A stretch of 49,725 nucleotides of DNA from Bifidobacterium mongoliense DSM 21395 (GCF_000741285.1 NZ_JGZE01000021.1:51-49775), one strand, 5' to 3'. Numbered from the stretch's first letter, positions 38,468-49,101 are shown. Numbers and translations are program-made. Notes: a model not told the origin generated them from the sequence alone.

Positions 38468-38488
38468 CGGGGCCGGAGCCTGGCCCCG
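38468..38488 (+). terminator. Candidate his-operon terminator
   Basis: CGGGGCC-ggagcct-GGCCCCG, a 7-bp GC stem ten bases after the hisA stop, followed by the weakly T-rich CGTCTTGTCGT. Confidence 0.45.
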
Positions 38489-38524
38489 CGTCTTGTCGTC
38501 CGAAGGGCAACACGCCCGCGCTAT

Positions 38525-38542
38525 GTTAACGCCATGTAATAT
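38525..38542 (+). promoter_or_regulatory. Candidate glnA promoter region / GlnR-like site
   Basis: GTTAA-cgccat-GTAAT has the spacing of actinobacterial GlnR boxes (gTnAc-n6-GaAAc), with mismatches. TAATAT (38537-38542) could be a -10 box. Located 22-39 bases before the glnA start. Confidence 0.3.
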
Positions 38543-38563
38543 TCCCGTGGGAGCATGGGCAGT

Positions 38564-39901
38564 ATGGATAAACAGCAAGAGTATGCCCTGCGCGCGGTCG
38601 AAGAACGAGACGTTCGCTTCATCCGCCTGTGGTTCACCGATGTGCTGGGGACGCTCAAATCCGTCGCCATCGCGCCGGCGGAATTGGAGTCCGCGTTCGA
38701 AGAGGGTCTCGGGTTCGACGGGTCTGCCATCGAGGGCATGACACGCGTCTCCGAGGATGACATGATCGTCCAACCCGATCCTTCGACCTTCCAGATCCTT
38801 CCTTGGCGGGACGGCCCCCACGGGACGGCCCGCATGTTCTGTGACATCCTCACCCCGGACGGCGAGCCGTCGTTGGGCGACCCTCGGCATGTGCTCAAGA
38901 ACACGCTGTCGAAGGCCAAGGAGAAGGGTTTCACGTTCTACGTCCACCCCGAGATCGAGTTCTACCTGTTCGAGCAGCAGGATGACTGGTCGAAGGTCCC
39001 CACGCCGATCGACGAGGGCGGCTACTTCGATCACGTCCCGCGCAGCCCGGGCATGGACTTCCGCCGCGCCGCGGTCAACATGCTCGAACAGATGGGCATC
39101 TCGGTCGAGTATTCGCACCACGAAAGCGGCCCGGGGCAGAACGAGATCGACCTGCGGTACGCCGACGCGCTCACCACCGCCGACAACATCATGACCTTCC
39201 GTACGGTCATCAAGGAGATCGGGCTCGAACGCGGCGTCCACGCCAGCTTCATGCCCAAGCCCCTGACCGACCAGCCCGGTTCCGGCATGCACACGCATCT
39301 GAGCCTGTTCGAGGGCGATGAGAACGCGTTCTACGAGGCCGGTCAGGAATTCAACATGTCCCTGATTGCCCGGCAGTTCGCCGCCGGCATCCTGTACCAT
39401 GCCGCGGAGATCTCGGCCGTCACGGACCAGTACGTCAACTCCTATAAGCGGCTCTGGGGCGGCAACGAAGCCCCGAGCTACATCTGCTGGGGTCACAACA
39501 ACCGGTCCGCCCTGCTGCGCATCCCGCAGTACAAGCCCGGCAAGGGCAACTCGGCCCGTATGGAGTTCCGTGCCCTCGATTCCGTCGCGAATCCGTATCT
39601 CGCTTACTCCGTGTTGCTCGCCGCGGGACTCGACGGCATCGAGCGTCAGCTCACGTTGGGTGAGCCCACAAGCGACGACGTCTGGGAGCTCACCGATGAG
39701 GAGCGTCAGGCCATGGGCATCCAGCCCCTGCCGGAATCCCTCGACGAGGCGCTGACCGCAATGGAGCAGTCCGATTTCGTCGCCGGGGTGCTCGGCGAGC
39801 ACGCCTTCGAGTATTTCCTGCGCAACAAGCGTCAGGAGTGGGACGACTATCGCCGTCAGGTCACGGCGTATGAGTTGGAGAAGTTCCTGCCTCGTCTCTA
39901 G
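38564..39901 (+). CDS. glnA: Glutamine synthetase, type I
   Basis: 445 residues. ATP-dependent amidation of glutamate; a dodecamer. Conserved segments: the VRFIRLWFTDVLGTLKSV beta-grasp, GFDGSAIEGM, the metal-binding HPEIEFYLFE, SGMHTHLS and RMEFRALDSVANPYLAYSVL. No NLxxxPxE-type adenylylation loop is evident, so it resembles the GSI-alpha/GlnA2 group. Start chosen at ATG 38564 with GGGAG about ten bases upstream; ATG 38555 is too close to that site. Located just after the histidine operon, whose HisH consumes glutamine. Confidence 0.94.
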   Translation: MDKQQEYALRAVEERDVRFIRLWFTDVLGTLKSVAIAPAELESAFEEGLGFDGSAIEGMTRVSEDDMIVQPDPSTFQILPWRDGPHGTARMFCDILTPDGEPSLGDPRHVLKNTLSKAKEKGFTFYVHPEIEFYLFEQQDDWSKVPTPIDEGGYFDHVPRSPGMDFRRAAVNMLEQMGISVEYSHHESGPGQNEIDLRYADALTTADNIMTFRTVIKEIGLERGVHASFMPKPLTDQPGSGMHTHLSLFEGDENAFYEAGQEFNMSLIARQFAAGILYHAAEISAVTDQYVNSYKRLWGGNEAPSYICWGHNNRSALLRIPQYKPGKGNSARMEFRALDSVANPYLAYSVLLAAGLDGIERQLTLGEPTSDDVWELTDEERQAMGIQPLPESLDEALTAMEQSDFVAGVLGEHAFEYFLRNKRQEWDDYRRQVTAYELEKFLPRL

Positions 39902-39925
39902 GTATACGGATCGCCGTTACACGCG

Positions 39926-39956
39926 GGCCGCCGGATTTCATGATCCGGCGGCCTTT
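39926..39956 (+). terminator. Rho-independent terminator of glnA
   Basis: GGCCGCCGGAT-ttcatg-ATCCGGCGGCC is a perfect 11-bp stem followed by TTTCGTGT, 24 bases after the glnA stop and facing the convergent gene at 39984. Confidence 0.85.
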
Positions 39957-39983
39957 CGTGTACTTGGGCTTACTATCCCGGAA

Positions 39984-40895
39984 TTACCGTCGCGGGCTGC
40001 CGAACCACTGCTGGTAGATGATCGAGAAGTTGCGGTTGCCGTAGCTCGAGCACGAGTCGCCCTCGCCGCCGTTGGCCTGCAGCGCCGCCGCATTCGGCTG
40101 GTAGGGCGTGTAGATGTACAACAGGGCCGTGGCCTTGTTCTCGATATACACATCGGAGGCCGAGCAGGCCGCGTTCGGGTGATAGGCGATGCGGTTGAGG
40201 GTGCCCGCGTGGTAGGCGTAGTCCTGTTCGTGGTTCTCGTAATAGCGCAAGCGTTGCGCCGCGCCGAACACCTGGCGGAAGAAGCCGGCGTAGCGTGGAT
40301 CGCAGCTGGCGTCGTCGGGGCAGCTCAGCCCCATGGCCGCCTTGATCTGAAAATCCGATATCCAGTCCGCACTCACCAGATGCTGCTCCTTCTGCAGCAT
40401 GGTCAGCAGCACTTTCTGGCTGATCCCGCACGCCTTGGCGGATTTGTCGATGATATCCGCGGCGCTTTCCTCGCCCGTCGAACGATATTCGCGGCACGAC
40501 TGATCGGCGTCCCGGTGCTCCGTCGGGAAACGCATGGACTTCAGGCATCGCGAGCCGGAGCACGAAGCGCCCTGATCGTCGAGGAACGCCTGCACTTCCG
40601 CGGCGCTCATCGCATTGGCGTTGAAGAACTGCCCGTCCGCGATGATGTTGCCGGGATTGAAGTCATAGGTGCGTTGCAGCTGCTGTTGCTCGGTCCTGGC
40701 CGCGTTGACGCGGACCTGCCATTGCGCCAACCGTATCGCCCCCATGATCAGAGCCATGACGGCGATCACGCCGATGAGTCCGGTCATGCAGGCGACGAGG
40801 CGTGCGGGGGTCTTGGCCCGGCGCCACCATCGTTGCCAGCGCCGAACGATACCCGTCGTGCGTCGGCGGCGTCGTGTCTGCTTCATCGTTCCCAT
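39984..40895 (-). CDS. Membrane-anchored actinobacterial extracellular-domain protein
   Basis: 303 residues. An Arg-rich cytoplasmic start (KQTRRRRRTTG) is followed by one membrane helix (LVACMTGLIGVIAVMALIMGAI), so the rest is outside. The domain carries YDFNPGNIIADGQFFNANAM, AAEVQAFLDDQG, a VLLTMLQKEQHLV segment, MGLSCPDDASCD, YTPYQPNAAAL and a C-terminal YGNRNFSIIYQQWFGS, with several paired cysteines. I recognise the pattern from many actinobacterial surface proteins, but its function is not known to me. LQKEQ with a following small helix recalls lysozyme-like folds. Start may be 40886 instead. Confidence 0.7.
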   Translation of the reverse strand: MGTMKQTRRRRRTTGIVRRWQRWWRRAKTPARLVACMTGLIGVIAVMALIMGAIRLAQWQVRVNAARTEQQQLQRTYDFNPGNIIADGQFFNANAMSAAEVQAFLDDQGASCSGSRCLKSMRFPTEHRDADQSCREYRSTGEESAADIIDKSAKACGISQKVLLTMLQKEQHLVSADWISDFQIKAAMGLSCPDDASCDPRYAGFFRQVFGAAQRLRYYENHEQDYAYHAGTLNRIAYHPNAACSASDVYIENKATALLYIYTPYQPNAAALQANGGEGDSCSSYGNRNFSIIYQQWFGSPRR

Positions 40896-40947
40896 GCTAG
40901 CGATATCGACCTATGTTCGCGGTCGCGCGACATGCGCCGTGTGCTGA

Positions 40948-43900
40948 TCATGCGGCCATCGTCTTGCGCATGCGCTGCAGGCTCACCGGATGGGCCGTGC
41001 CCAGTTCCTGGGCCCACAGGGAGACGTAGAACTCCTCGAGCATCCAGCGCAGTTGGACGTCGATGCCGTGCGCGCGCTCGTGACGTGGCCCGGCGGGTTC
41101 CGCTTCGGCCTTGGCATGGAAACGATCGACCAGCTGCTTCGCCTCGTCGGCCTGCCATGCCCAGCGCACGTCGCGGTCCTTGTCGGCCTTGGCCTTGTGC
41201 AACCGCATGAGATCGGCGTGCAGATAGCGTTCCATGGATTGCAGCGCCTCGGGGGGCGCCGCGCCGATGAAACCGGGGTGTACGAGCGTGTCGATATGGG
41301 CGCGGATGGATTGCAGCACCGAGAGCATCGGCAGGTCGGCCGGCCCCGAGATCGCCTTGTCGACCTGCGCGTACCGGGTGAGGATGGCGATGACGTCACG
41401 GCTCACGGCGTACACCGTGTCCTCATAGACCTCCTGCACGTCCGACACCGCCTGGGCCAGTGCCGCGTCGTCGGGCAGGGTGTCGATGTGCGGCAGCAGG
41501 CGCTTGACCGCGGCGATCTGCAGATCGGCTGTTAGCGCCTTGGTCGACGGATACGGGGCTGCGGCGAGGCGCAGCGCCTCGGGGCCCAGCCAGCGCGAGG
41601 AGATGCGTTCGTCGGGCAGGCGCAACCGCTCCAGCGCACCCTTCCACAGCATGTCGGCCCGGGGCAGGGTCGTGGCGCCGGCCTTGTGCAGCAGATTGGT
41701 CTGGCGCACGATGTCGCCACGCGCATTCGCCTGTTCGGCCTTGCGGTTCACGACGCGTCGAGCCGAGGCCTGGGCCTCGTCGGCCAGTTGGCGCTGCAAC
41801 GCGGTGAGGGACTTGCCCGTGGCCAGCACTTCGACATGGTTGCCCGGGCCGTGGCCGTGGCGCGCATTGGATCCGCCGTGCCGTCCGCGGCCGCGGTGTC
41901 CATTGCCGGCCCGTTCCACACTGAAGTTCATCCGCAGATACGGCGGGAGCTTCTCCCACTGCTCGTCGGTGAACACCTCGGGGTGGATCTGGGCGTCCAC
42001 GACCCGAATCGCCACTTGGGTGAACACGTGGGCGAACGAAGGCCAGGCCGCGGCACCGGTGGCTTCATTGACCGGCGGAAGTACGGCACGGTCGCCGTCG
42101 GCGGAACCCGGCAGACGTGGCACGTGCGCCCGCAGATCCTCGAGCATGGCCCGCGCCGTGTCAGGGGCTGGCACGAACTGGACACGCAACGCCTTGGGCA
42201 GTGATTTGATGACGGCGATGATGAGTTCGTCGAGCAGCCCGGGCACGTTCCAGCTGAACTGCTCCGGGGTGAGCCGGGAGAGCGCTTCCAGCGGGATATG
42301 CACGGTCACCCCGTCCATCGGGTCGTGCGTGTCGTAGATGTAGCTCAGGCGTAGCCGCAGGGTCGAGCCGTCGGTGCCCAGGGCATACCAGTGGTCGGGG
42401 TAGTCGTCGAGGCTCACGCTTTGGGAGCTCTGCAGGCGTTCGACCTTGTCCGGGTCGAAATCCAACAGCGTCGGGTTGCTCTCGTGCTCGTGCTTCCACC
42501 ACTGGGCCAGACCGGCTAGGGAGGTGACGTCGGTGGGTATGACGGCGTTGTAGAAGTCGTACAGGTCCTCGTCGCCCACGGTTTCGGCGACCAAGCGCGT
42601 ACGGCTGGCGTCCTCGCCGGCGGATTCGAGGATCGCGCGGTTGCGCTCCAGGAAATCGTCGTAGGAGAAGCGTTGCTGGACGTCGCCTTCGACCAGGCCC
42701 TGACGGATGAGGAAGTCGCGGGCCTCCAAGGGGTTGATCCGACCCCACTGGACCATGCGGTCCGTCACGATCGGCAGACCGTATAGCAGGACCTTCGACG
42801 AGGCGACGGCCGATCCTCGGGACCCTGACCAGTGCGGGGCCGCGTAGGTCGTGCGCGTGAGCGAGCCCGCGAGCGGTTCGGCCCAGCTCGGGTCGATCTG
42901 CGCGCAGTACCGCGCCCACAGCCGAGAGGTCTCCACCAATTCGGTCGCCATCACCCACGGCGGGGTCGTCTTGGCCACCCCGGAGGCCGGGAAGATCGCG
43001 AAACGCATGCCGCGGGCGCCCTGGTAATCGTTCTTCAAGGTCCGCGCCGCACGTTTGATGGCGCGCGCCTTCGCGGCACCCTTGAGTCCGGCGAAGGCCG
43101 AGGCCTTGGGGTCGTGCGGCGCCTGCATGCCGAGCATCGAGAGCAGTCCGGCCATCATCGAGGTGTGGATGCCCTGCGCGTCCCACGAGCAGCACAGGCT
43201 GTGCGCCGCCTGCTGGTTCATCGGCAGGTTCGTCACGTCGTCACCCGGCCTGGAGACCGGCTCCGGCTTGCCGGGGGTGTAGTGCAGCCCGTGGCACATC
43301 TCGGTGAGTTGCGTGACCAGATCGCGCCATTGGCGCAGCCTGATCCAGCTGAAGTACTCGCTTTTGCACACGCGCCGCAGCGCCGCGTTGCCCGCTGGGC
43401 CCGAGGCCTGGAAGATGCGGTCCCACATGTTCAGGGCGGTGAGGAAGTCGCTGGTCGGGTCGGCGTAGCGGTTGTGGATGCGGTCGGCCTCCTCGCGCTT
43501 CTCGTCAGGTCGTTCGCGCGGGTCCTGCAGGCTGAGGAATGCGACCACGACGATGACGCAGGCGAGCGTGTCCGGCGTGGTCGAGCGCGCCGCCTCGATG
43601 ATCATGCGGCCCAGCCGGATGTCAATGGGGATCTTCGAGAGCTGGCGGCCCACGGTCGTCAGCCGCATCTCGCCATGCTGACGCGACACTGCCTTGAGTT
43701 CGATGAGCTCGTTGACGCCGTCCGACACGGAGCGGATGTCCGGTGGGTCGATGAACCCGAACTCGGTCACGTCCTCGCTCGTGCGGGCCACGCCGACGGA
43801 CAGCATGTGCAGCACCACCGCGCCGAGTGAGGTGCGCAGGATCTCGGGTTCCGTGAACCGCGGGCGGGTCTCGTAGTCGTCGTAGGCGTACAAGCGGATG

Positions 43901-45048
43901 GCGATGCCGTCCGCGACACGGCCGCAACGGCCCGAACGCTGGTCGGCGCTCGCCTGCGAGATCGGTTCGATGGGCAGACGTTGGACCTTGGCCGATTTCG
44001 AATACCGGGAGATCCTCGCCGTCCCGGGGTCGACCACGTATCGAATGCCCGGCACGGTCAGGGAGGTCTCGGCGACGTTCGTGGCGATCACGATGCGCTG
44101 GTGGGTGTGATGTTCGAAGACCCGGTGCTGCTCCTTCGAGGAGAGCCGGGCGAACAGGGGGAGGATCTCGATGGCGTCGGGGCGGCGCATGTCCGAGGCC
44201 CGGGGGCCGAAGTGGCGCAGCAGGGCGTGCTCGAACTCGTGGATGTCGCGTTCGCCCGCCGCGAAGACGAGAATGTCCCGCGCCCCGCGTTCATGGCTGG
44301 CGTGGACCACCAGTTCGGCGCAGGCCCTGGCCACCGCCGTGGCGACGTCCTCCTGGGTGGCGTGTTCCGCGAGCTCCTCCTGGTCCTCGGGGCTGCGGCC
44401 GTCGTCGAAGCCGGGGACGTGGCGCATGAGCGCCGGTGCCGAGCCCAGCGGTTCGTACACGACCTGGACGGGGAAGGTCCTGCCCGAGACCTCGATCACT
44501 GGGACATGGGTGTGCAGGGCATGCTGGAAATGATCCCTGAACTTCTCGGAGTCGATGGTGGCCGAGGTGACGATGAGTTTGAGGTCGTGGCGTTTGGGCA
44601 GCAGGGCGGTCAGGTAGCCGAGCAGGAAGTCGATGTTGAGGCTGCGTTCGTGCGCCTCGTCGATGATGATGGTGTCGTAGCGGCTGAGCACCGGGTCGCG
44701 CTGGATCTGGGCGAGCAGGATGCCGTCGGTCACGATGCGCAGACGGGTGGCCGCCGAGCTGGTGTCGGTGAACCGCACCTGGAAACCGACCTCGTCGCCC
44801 AGCCGCACACCCATCTCCTCGGCGATGCGCTCCGCCACGGTTCGGGCGGCGATCCGCCGGGGTTGCGTATGCACGATCTGGTGGCCGTGCGAGCCGCGTC
44901 CCATCTGCAGCAGGATCTTGGGGATCTGGGTGGTCTTGCCCGAGCCGGTCTGTCCGGAGACGATGACGACCTGGCTTGAGGCCACGGCGTGGGCGATATC
45001 GTCGCGCGCCGCGCTGACGGGGAGTTGGGAAGGATAATCGAATTTCAT
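40948..45048 (-). CDS. hrpA: ATP-dependent RNA helicase HrpA
   Basis: 1366 residues, DEAH-box helicase. Walker A GQTGSGKTTQIPK near residue 32, DEAH box IIIDEAHERSLN, SATI motif, and motif VI QRSGRCGR. A helicase-associated domain, OB-like region and a long C-terminal HrpA-specific domain (DUF3418) follow. By family it acts on RNA, including stalled ribosomes in E. coli. It starts inside the stop of the methyltransferase gene (four-base overlap), so both are co-translated; a link to ribosome function fits both. Confidence 0.94.
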   Translation of the reverse strand: MKFDYPSQLPVSAARDDIAHAVASSQVVIVSGQTGSGKTTQIPKILLQMGRGSHGHQIVHTQPRRIAARTVAERIAEEMGVRLGDEVGFQVRFTDTSSAATRLRIVTDGILLAQIQRDPVLSRYDTIIIDEAHERSLNIDFLLGYLTALLPKRHDLKLIVTSATIDSEKFRDHFQHALHTHVPVIEVSGRTFPVQVVYEPLGSAPALMRHVPGFDDGRSPEDQEELAEHATQEDVATAVARACAELVVHASHERGARDILVFAAGERDIHEFEHALLRHFGPRASDMRRPDAIEILPLFARLSSKEQHRVFEHHTHQRIVIATNVAETSLTVPGIRYVVDPGTARISRYSKSAKVQRLPIEPISQASADQRSGRCGRVADGIAIRLYAYDDYETRPRFTEPEILRTSLGAVVLHMLSVGVARTSEDVTEFGFIDPPDIRSVSDGVNELIELKAVSRQHGEMRLTTVGRQLSKIPIDIRLGRMIIEAARSTTPDTLACVIVVVAFLSLQDPRERPDEKREEADRIHNRYADPTSDFLTALNMWDRIFQASGPAGNAALRRVCKSEYFSWIRLRQWRDLVTQLTEMCHGLHYTPGKPEPVSRPGDDVTNLPMNQQAAHSLCCSWDAQGIHTSMMAGLLSMLGMQAPHDPKASAFAGLKGAAKARAIKRAARTLKNDYQGARGMRFAIFPASGVAKTTPPWVMATELVETSRLWARYCAQIDPSWAEPLAGSLTRTTYAAPHWSGSRGSAVASSKVLLYGLPIVTDRMVQWGRINPLEARDFLIRQGLVEGDVQQRFSYDDFLERNRAILESAGEDASRTRLVAETVGDEDLYDFYNAVIPTDVTSLAGLAQWWKHEHESNPTLLDFDPDKVERLQSSQSVSLDDYPDHWYALGTDGSTLRLRLSYIYDTHDPMDGVTVHIPLEALSRLTPEQFSWNVPGLLDELIIAVIKSLPKALRVQFVPAPDTARAMLEDLRAHVPRLPGSADGDRAVLPPVNEATGAAAWPSFAHVFTQVAIRVVDAQIHPEVFTDEQWEKLPPYLRMNFSVERAGNGHRGRGRHGGSNARHGHGPGNHVEVLATGKSLTALQRQLADEAQASARRVVNRKAEQANARGDIVRQTNLLHKAGATTLPRADMLWKGALERLRLPDERISSRWLGPEALRLAAAPYPSTKALTADLQIAAVKRLLPHIDTLPDDAALAQAVSDVQEVYEDTVYAVSRDVIAILTRYAQVDKAISGPADLPMLSVLQSIRAHIDTLVHPGFIGAAPPEALQSMERYLHADLMRLHKAKADKDRDVRWAWQADEAKQLVDRFHAKAEAEPAGPRHERAHGIDVQLRWMLEEFYVSLWAQELGTAHPVSLQRMRKTMAA

Positions 45049-45698
45049 GCGGTGCGACGGACCTCGATCACGCGGTAGCCTTTCGAGCTGGCGTATTTGC
45101 CGATGGCGAAGGCGTCACCCAAGTGCTCGGCGAGCCAGGGGAGCAGGGAGTCGGCGCCGAGATTGCGTTGGACGACCAGATACGCCGACCCGCCGGTGCG
45201 CAGCCGGGGCAGCCAGGTGAGCAGCAGGTCGTGCAGTACCTGCTTGCCTACGCGGATGGGGGGATTCGACCAGATGGTGTCGAAACGCAGATCGTCAGGG
45301 ATCTGATCGGCGGTGACGGCCTTGACGCCCCCGAGACCGTTCGTCCGGGCGTTCGATTGCGTCAGCTCCAAGGCTCTCTCATTGGTGTCCAACGCCCAGA
45401 CGCGGGCTTGCGGTGAGGCGAAGCCCATGGCGAGGGCGATCGGGCCCCAGCCGCAGCCGAGGTCGAGCAGTTCACCCTGCGAGCTGGGGTCGGGGGCATG
45501 ACGCAGGAGCACGGAGGTGCCCAGGTCGACGCGGTTGCCCGAGAACACGCCGTTCGACACCTCGACGTCGGCCTCGTGGCCGCGCAGCCGCACATGCATG
45601 GTCCTGCGCCGGTCCGGGGAGGAAGGGTGGGCGGCGAAATACTGTTCGGCTCGCTTCGGCTCGTCCTGCTGCCCTCGGCGGTCCTGGTTCGTCGTCAT
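45045..45698 (-). CDS. RsmC-like class I SAM methyltransferase
   Basis: 217 residues. SAM-binding motif I LLDLGCGWGPIALAMG, acidic motif II VWALDTNERALE, and the N-methylating motif SNPPIR (NPPY class). It resembles the catalytic half of RsmC, which makes m2G1207 in 16S rRNA; target inferred. Start ATG 45698 follows GGAGAAGGAA. Overlaps hrpA by four bases. Divergent from hflX, with an AT-rich promoter region between. Confidence 0.88.
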   Translation of the reverse strand: MTTNQDRRGQQDEPKRAEQYFAAHPSSPDRRRTMHVRLRGHEADVEVSNGVFSGNRVDLGTSVLLRHAPDPSSQGELLDLGCGWGPIALAMGFASPQARVWALDTNERALELTQSNARTNGLGGVKAVTADQIPDDLRFDTIWSNPPIRVGKQVLHDLLLTWLPRLRTGGSAYLVVQRNLGADSLLPWLAEHLGDAFAIGKYASSKGYRVIEVRRTA

Positions 45699-45736
45699 CT
45701 GGTCATTCCTTCTCCCCGCCGCGTAGTGGCGGCGTC

Positions 45737-45766
45737 TTGTCGTACAAAACGATGATAATGGATAAC
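45737..45766 (+). promoter_or_regulatory. Candidate hflX promoter
   Basis: TTGTCG (45737-45742), 18 bases, GATAAC (45761-45766) in an AT-rich island (45740-45778) that stands out from the GC-rich surroundings. Another box, GATAAT at 45754, is too close to this -35. Confidence 0.35.
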
Positions 45767-45791
45767 CATAGTTCTATCTGAAGAGGTGCAC

Positions 45792-47285
45792 TTGACCCAA
45801 GAGTTCGATACCGATCATTCCCATGACGAAGAAGCCAACCAAGGCGTGCTCGCCGACCGATCCGAGGTGCTGCTCGACCAGTCCCAAGGCGCGGCCGCGG
45901 GAGAGCGTTCCCAAGAGGATTGGGCTGAGCGCGAATCGCGCAACGCGTTGCGCCATGTCGTCGGGCTTGGCGAGATGCAGGACGTCAGCGAGGTCGAATA
46001 CCGCAAAGTCAGGCTTGAACGCGTCGTTCTGGTCGGCGTCTGGTCGAGCGCGACCGGCAGCCTGGCCCAGACCGAGGAGTCGTTGCGCGAGCTCGCCGCC
46101 CTAGCGCAGACCGCCGGTGCGGACGTGTGCGACGGGGTGCTGCAGCAGCGGTACAAGCCTGATGCCGCCACGTATGTCGGATCCGGCAAAGCCAGGGAGA
46201 TCGCGGGCATCGTGGCCCAGCAGAGCGCGGACACCATCGTGGTCGACGACGACCTGGCCCCGAGCCAGCGCCGTGCCCTCGAGGACCTGACCAAGGTCAA
46301 GGTGGTGGATCGCACCGCCGTCATCCTCGACATCTTCGCCCAGCACGCCACGAGCCGGGAAGGCAAGGCGCAGGTCGAACTGGCGCAGCTGCAGTACATG
46401 CTGCCAAGGCTTCGTGGATGGGGAGCCTCCCTGTCCCGACAGGCTGGAGGACGTGCCGCCGGGGCCGACGCGGGCATCGGCTCCCGTGGCCCCGGCGAGA
46501 CCAAGATCGAAATGGACCGGCGCGTCATCCGCACCCGCATCGCCCGCCTGCGTCGCCAGATCGCGCGCATGGCTGCGGCACGCGAGGTCAAACGCGGGTC
46601 GAGGCATCGGTACGGTCTGCCGACGGTCGCCGTCGTGGGGTACACGAATGCGGGCAAATCCTCGTTGATCAACCGTCTGACCGGGTCGAGCGAACTGGTC
46701 GAGAACGCGCTGTTCGCCACGCTGGACACGGCGGTGCGTTCGGCGAAGACCTCGCAGGGCAGGCTCTATGCCTACGTCGACACCGTCGGCTTCGTGCGGC
46801 GGCTGCCCACGCAGCTCATCGAGGCGTTCAAGTCGACCTTGGAAGAGGTCGTGGAGGCCGATCTGATCGTCCATGTCGTCGATGCGTCGCATGCCGAACC
46901 GTTGGCCCAGATCGATGCGGTCAATGAGGTGCTCGCCGGCATCGACGGCACCGACGACATACCGCGTCTGCTGGTGCTCAACAAGGTCGACCGTATCGAT
47001 GACGACCGTCGGGCGCGTCTGGCCTCGCTCAAACCACAAGCCATGCTCGTCTCCTCGCGCAGCGGCGAGGGCATCGACGCCCTGCGTGCAGACATCGAGG
47101 CGCGGCTGCCGGCGCCGCGCGTCAAGGTGGAGGCGACGCTGCCCTATGACCAGGGCTCGTTGATCTCGCGAATCAGGGAATACGGCCGTCCCGAGTCGAT
47201 CGAATACCGCGAGGACGGCATCCACATCGTCGCGCAGGTCGACGATCGTCTCGCGGCGGCGGTGGTGGAGCACTCGATCGACTGA
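45792..47285 (+). CDS. hflX: GTPase HflX
   Basis: 497 residues. Ribosome-associated GTPase that splits stalled ribosomes in studied bacteria. HflX N-domain (VLVGVWSSATGSL, RYKPDAATYVGSGKAREIAG), then the helical linker with GIGSRGPGETKIEMDRR, then the G domain: Walker A VGYTNAGKSSL, switch DTVGFVRRLP, NKVD. GTG 45786 is also in frame, but AGAGG (45782-45786) would overlap it; TTG 45792 is five bases after that site, so I prefer the TTG start. Confidence 0.93.
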   Translation: MTQEFDTDHSHDEEANQGVLADRSEVLLDQSQGAAAGERSQEDWAERESRNALRHVVGLGEMQDVSEVEYRKVRLERVVLVGVWSSATGSLAQTEESLRELAALAQTAGADVCDGVLQQRYKPDAATYVGSGKAREIAGIVAQQSADTIVVDDDLAPSQRRALEDLTKVKVVDRTAVILDIFAQHATSREGKAQVELAQLQYMLPRLRGWGASLSRQAGGRAAGADAGIGSRGPGETKIEMDRRVIRTRIARLRRQIARMAAAREVKRGSRHRYGLPTVAVVGYTNAGKSSLINRLTGSSELVENALFATLDTAVRSAKTSQGRLYAYVDTVGFVRRLPTQLIEAFKSTLEEVVEADLIVHVVDASHAEPLAQIDAVNEVLAGIDGTDDIPRLLVLNKVDRIDDDRRARLASLKPQAMLVSSRSGEGIDALRADIEARLPAPRVKVEATLPYDQGSLISRIREYGRPESIEYREDGIHIVAQVDDRLAAAVVEHSID

Positions 47286-48491
<1,206 letters not shown>

Positions 48492-48503
48492 TAGCCACTG
48501 TGT

Positions 48504-48609
48504 TGCGGTGACCGCGGTGGTGATCGTCGCGTAATCACTGTGGTGATTGTCGTGATGATTGTCATGTTGTTGTCGTGGTGATCGCCGTGGTGATCGCCGT
48601 GATAACCGC
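48504..48609 (+). repeat. Degenerate 12-bp tandem array, about nine units
   Basis: Consensus CGTGGTGATCGT; the last full units are CGTGGTGATCGC at 48574-48585 and 48586-48597, then CGTGATAACCGC. Two units are 11 bp. Starts 13 bases after the ldh stop. Confidence 0.75.
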
Positions 48610-48715
48610 GGGTCGTCGGGTTTCTGTTTCTCCCATGAGCTAGTGCAGGGGCGGGGCCCCACGGTCGTGGTTCGGTGAGTGCACCGTATGATGCATGAGC
48701 CGAGTGTGATTGTTG

Positions 48716-48754
48716 ATATGCCGTCCATACCGATATCCGGTACGGACGGCATAT
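48716..48754. terminator. Long perfect hairpin downstream of ldh
   Basis: ATATGCCGTCC pairs with GGACGGCATAT (11 bp); after one A-C mismatch, TACCG pairs with CGGTA, closing on ATATC. It may terminate transcription in either direction; only short T runs follow. Confidence 0.6.
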
Positions 48755-48792
48755 TCGTATTCGTATGCGTATGCGTATGCGTGGGTGTGGGT
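48751..48792 (+). repeat. Hexanucleotide array
   Basis: Seven units: ATATTC, GTATTC, GTATGC three times, then GTGGGT twice. Confidence 0.85.
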
Positions 48793-48797
48793 ATGTC

Positions 48798-48913
48798 GGT
48801 CGTGACGTATGATCGGTCGTGACGTGTGGCTGGTTGTTAGTCGGTAGGTGACCGGTTGTGGCGGGTTGACGGTCATGATGTGTGTGTCGGGTCGTGACGT
48901 GTGGCCGGTCGTT
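48798..48913 (+). repeat. Dispersed direct repeats containing GGTCGTGACGT
   Basis: GGTCGTGACGT occurs at 48798, 48815 and 48890. The copies at 48815-48838 and 48890-48913 agree over 24 bases with two differences. Surrounding sequence is strongly G+T-rich on the plus strand. Confidence 0.7.
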
Positions 48914-48992
48914 GGTTGGTGGGTTGCCGGTCGTTTGGGTGTGTCGGTTGTTGATCGGTTGGTGGTCGGTAAGGCCTGTGGTCGGTGTGGCC

Positions 48993-49036
48993 GCCTGCTC
49001 GGTGTGGACCGAGGCCGGCCTGCTCGGTGTGGACCG
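48993..49036 (+). repeat. 19-bp repeat with 25-bp period, two copies
   Basis: GCCTGCTCGGTGTGGACCG at 48993-49011 and 49018-49036. Confidence 0.85.
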
Positions 49037-49101
49037 CGGTCATCCCGCTCGGACCGCTCGGACCAGTCAGTCCAGTCTGAGGTCGACCCAATAGGGCAAA
49101 C

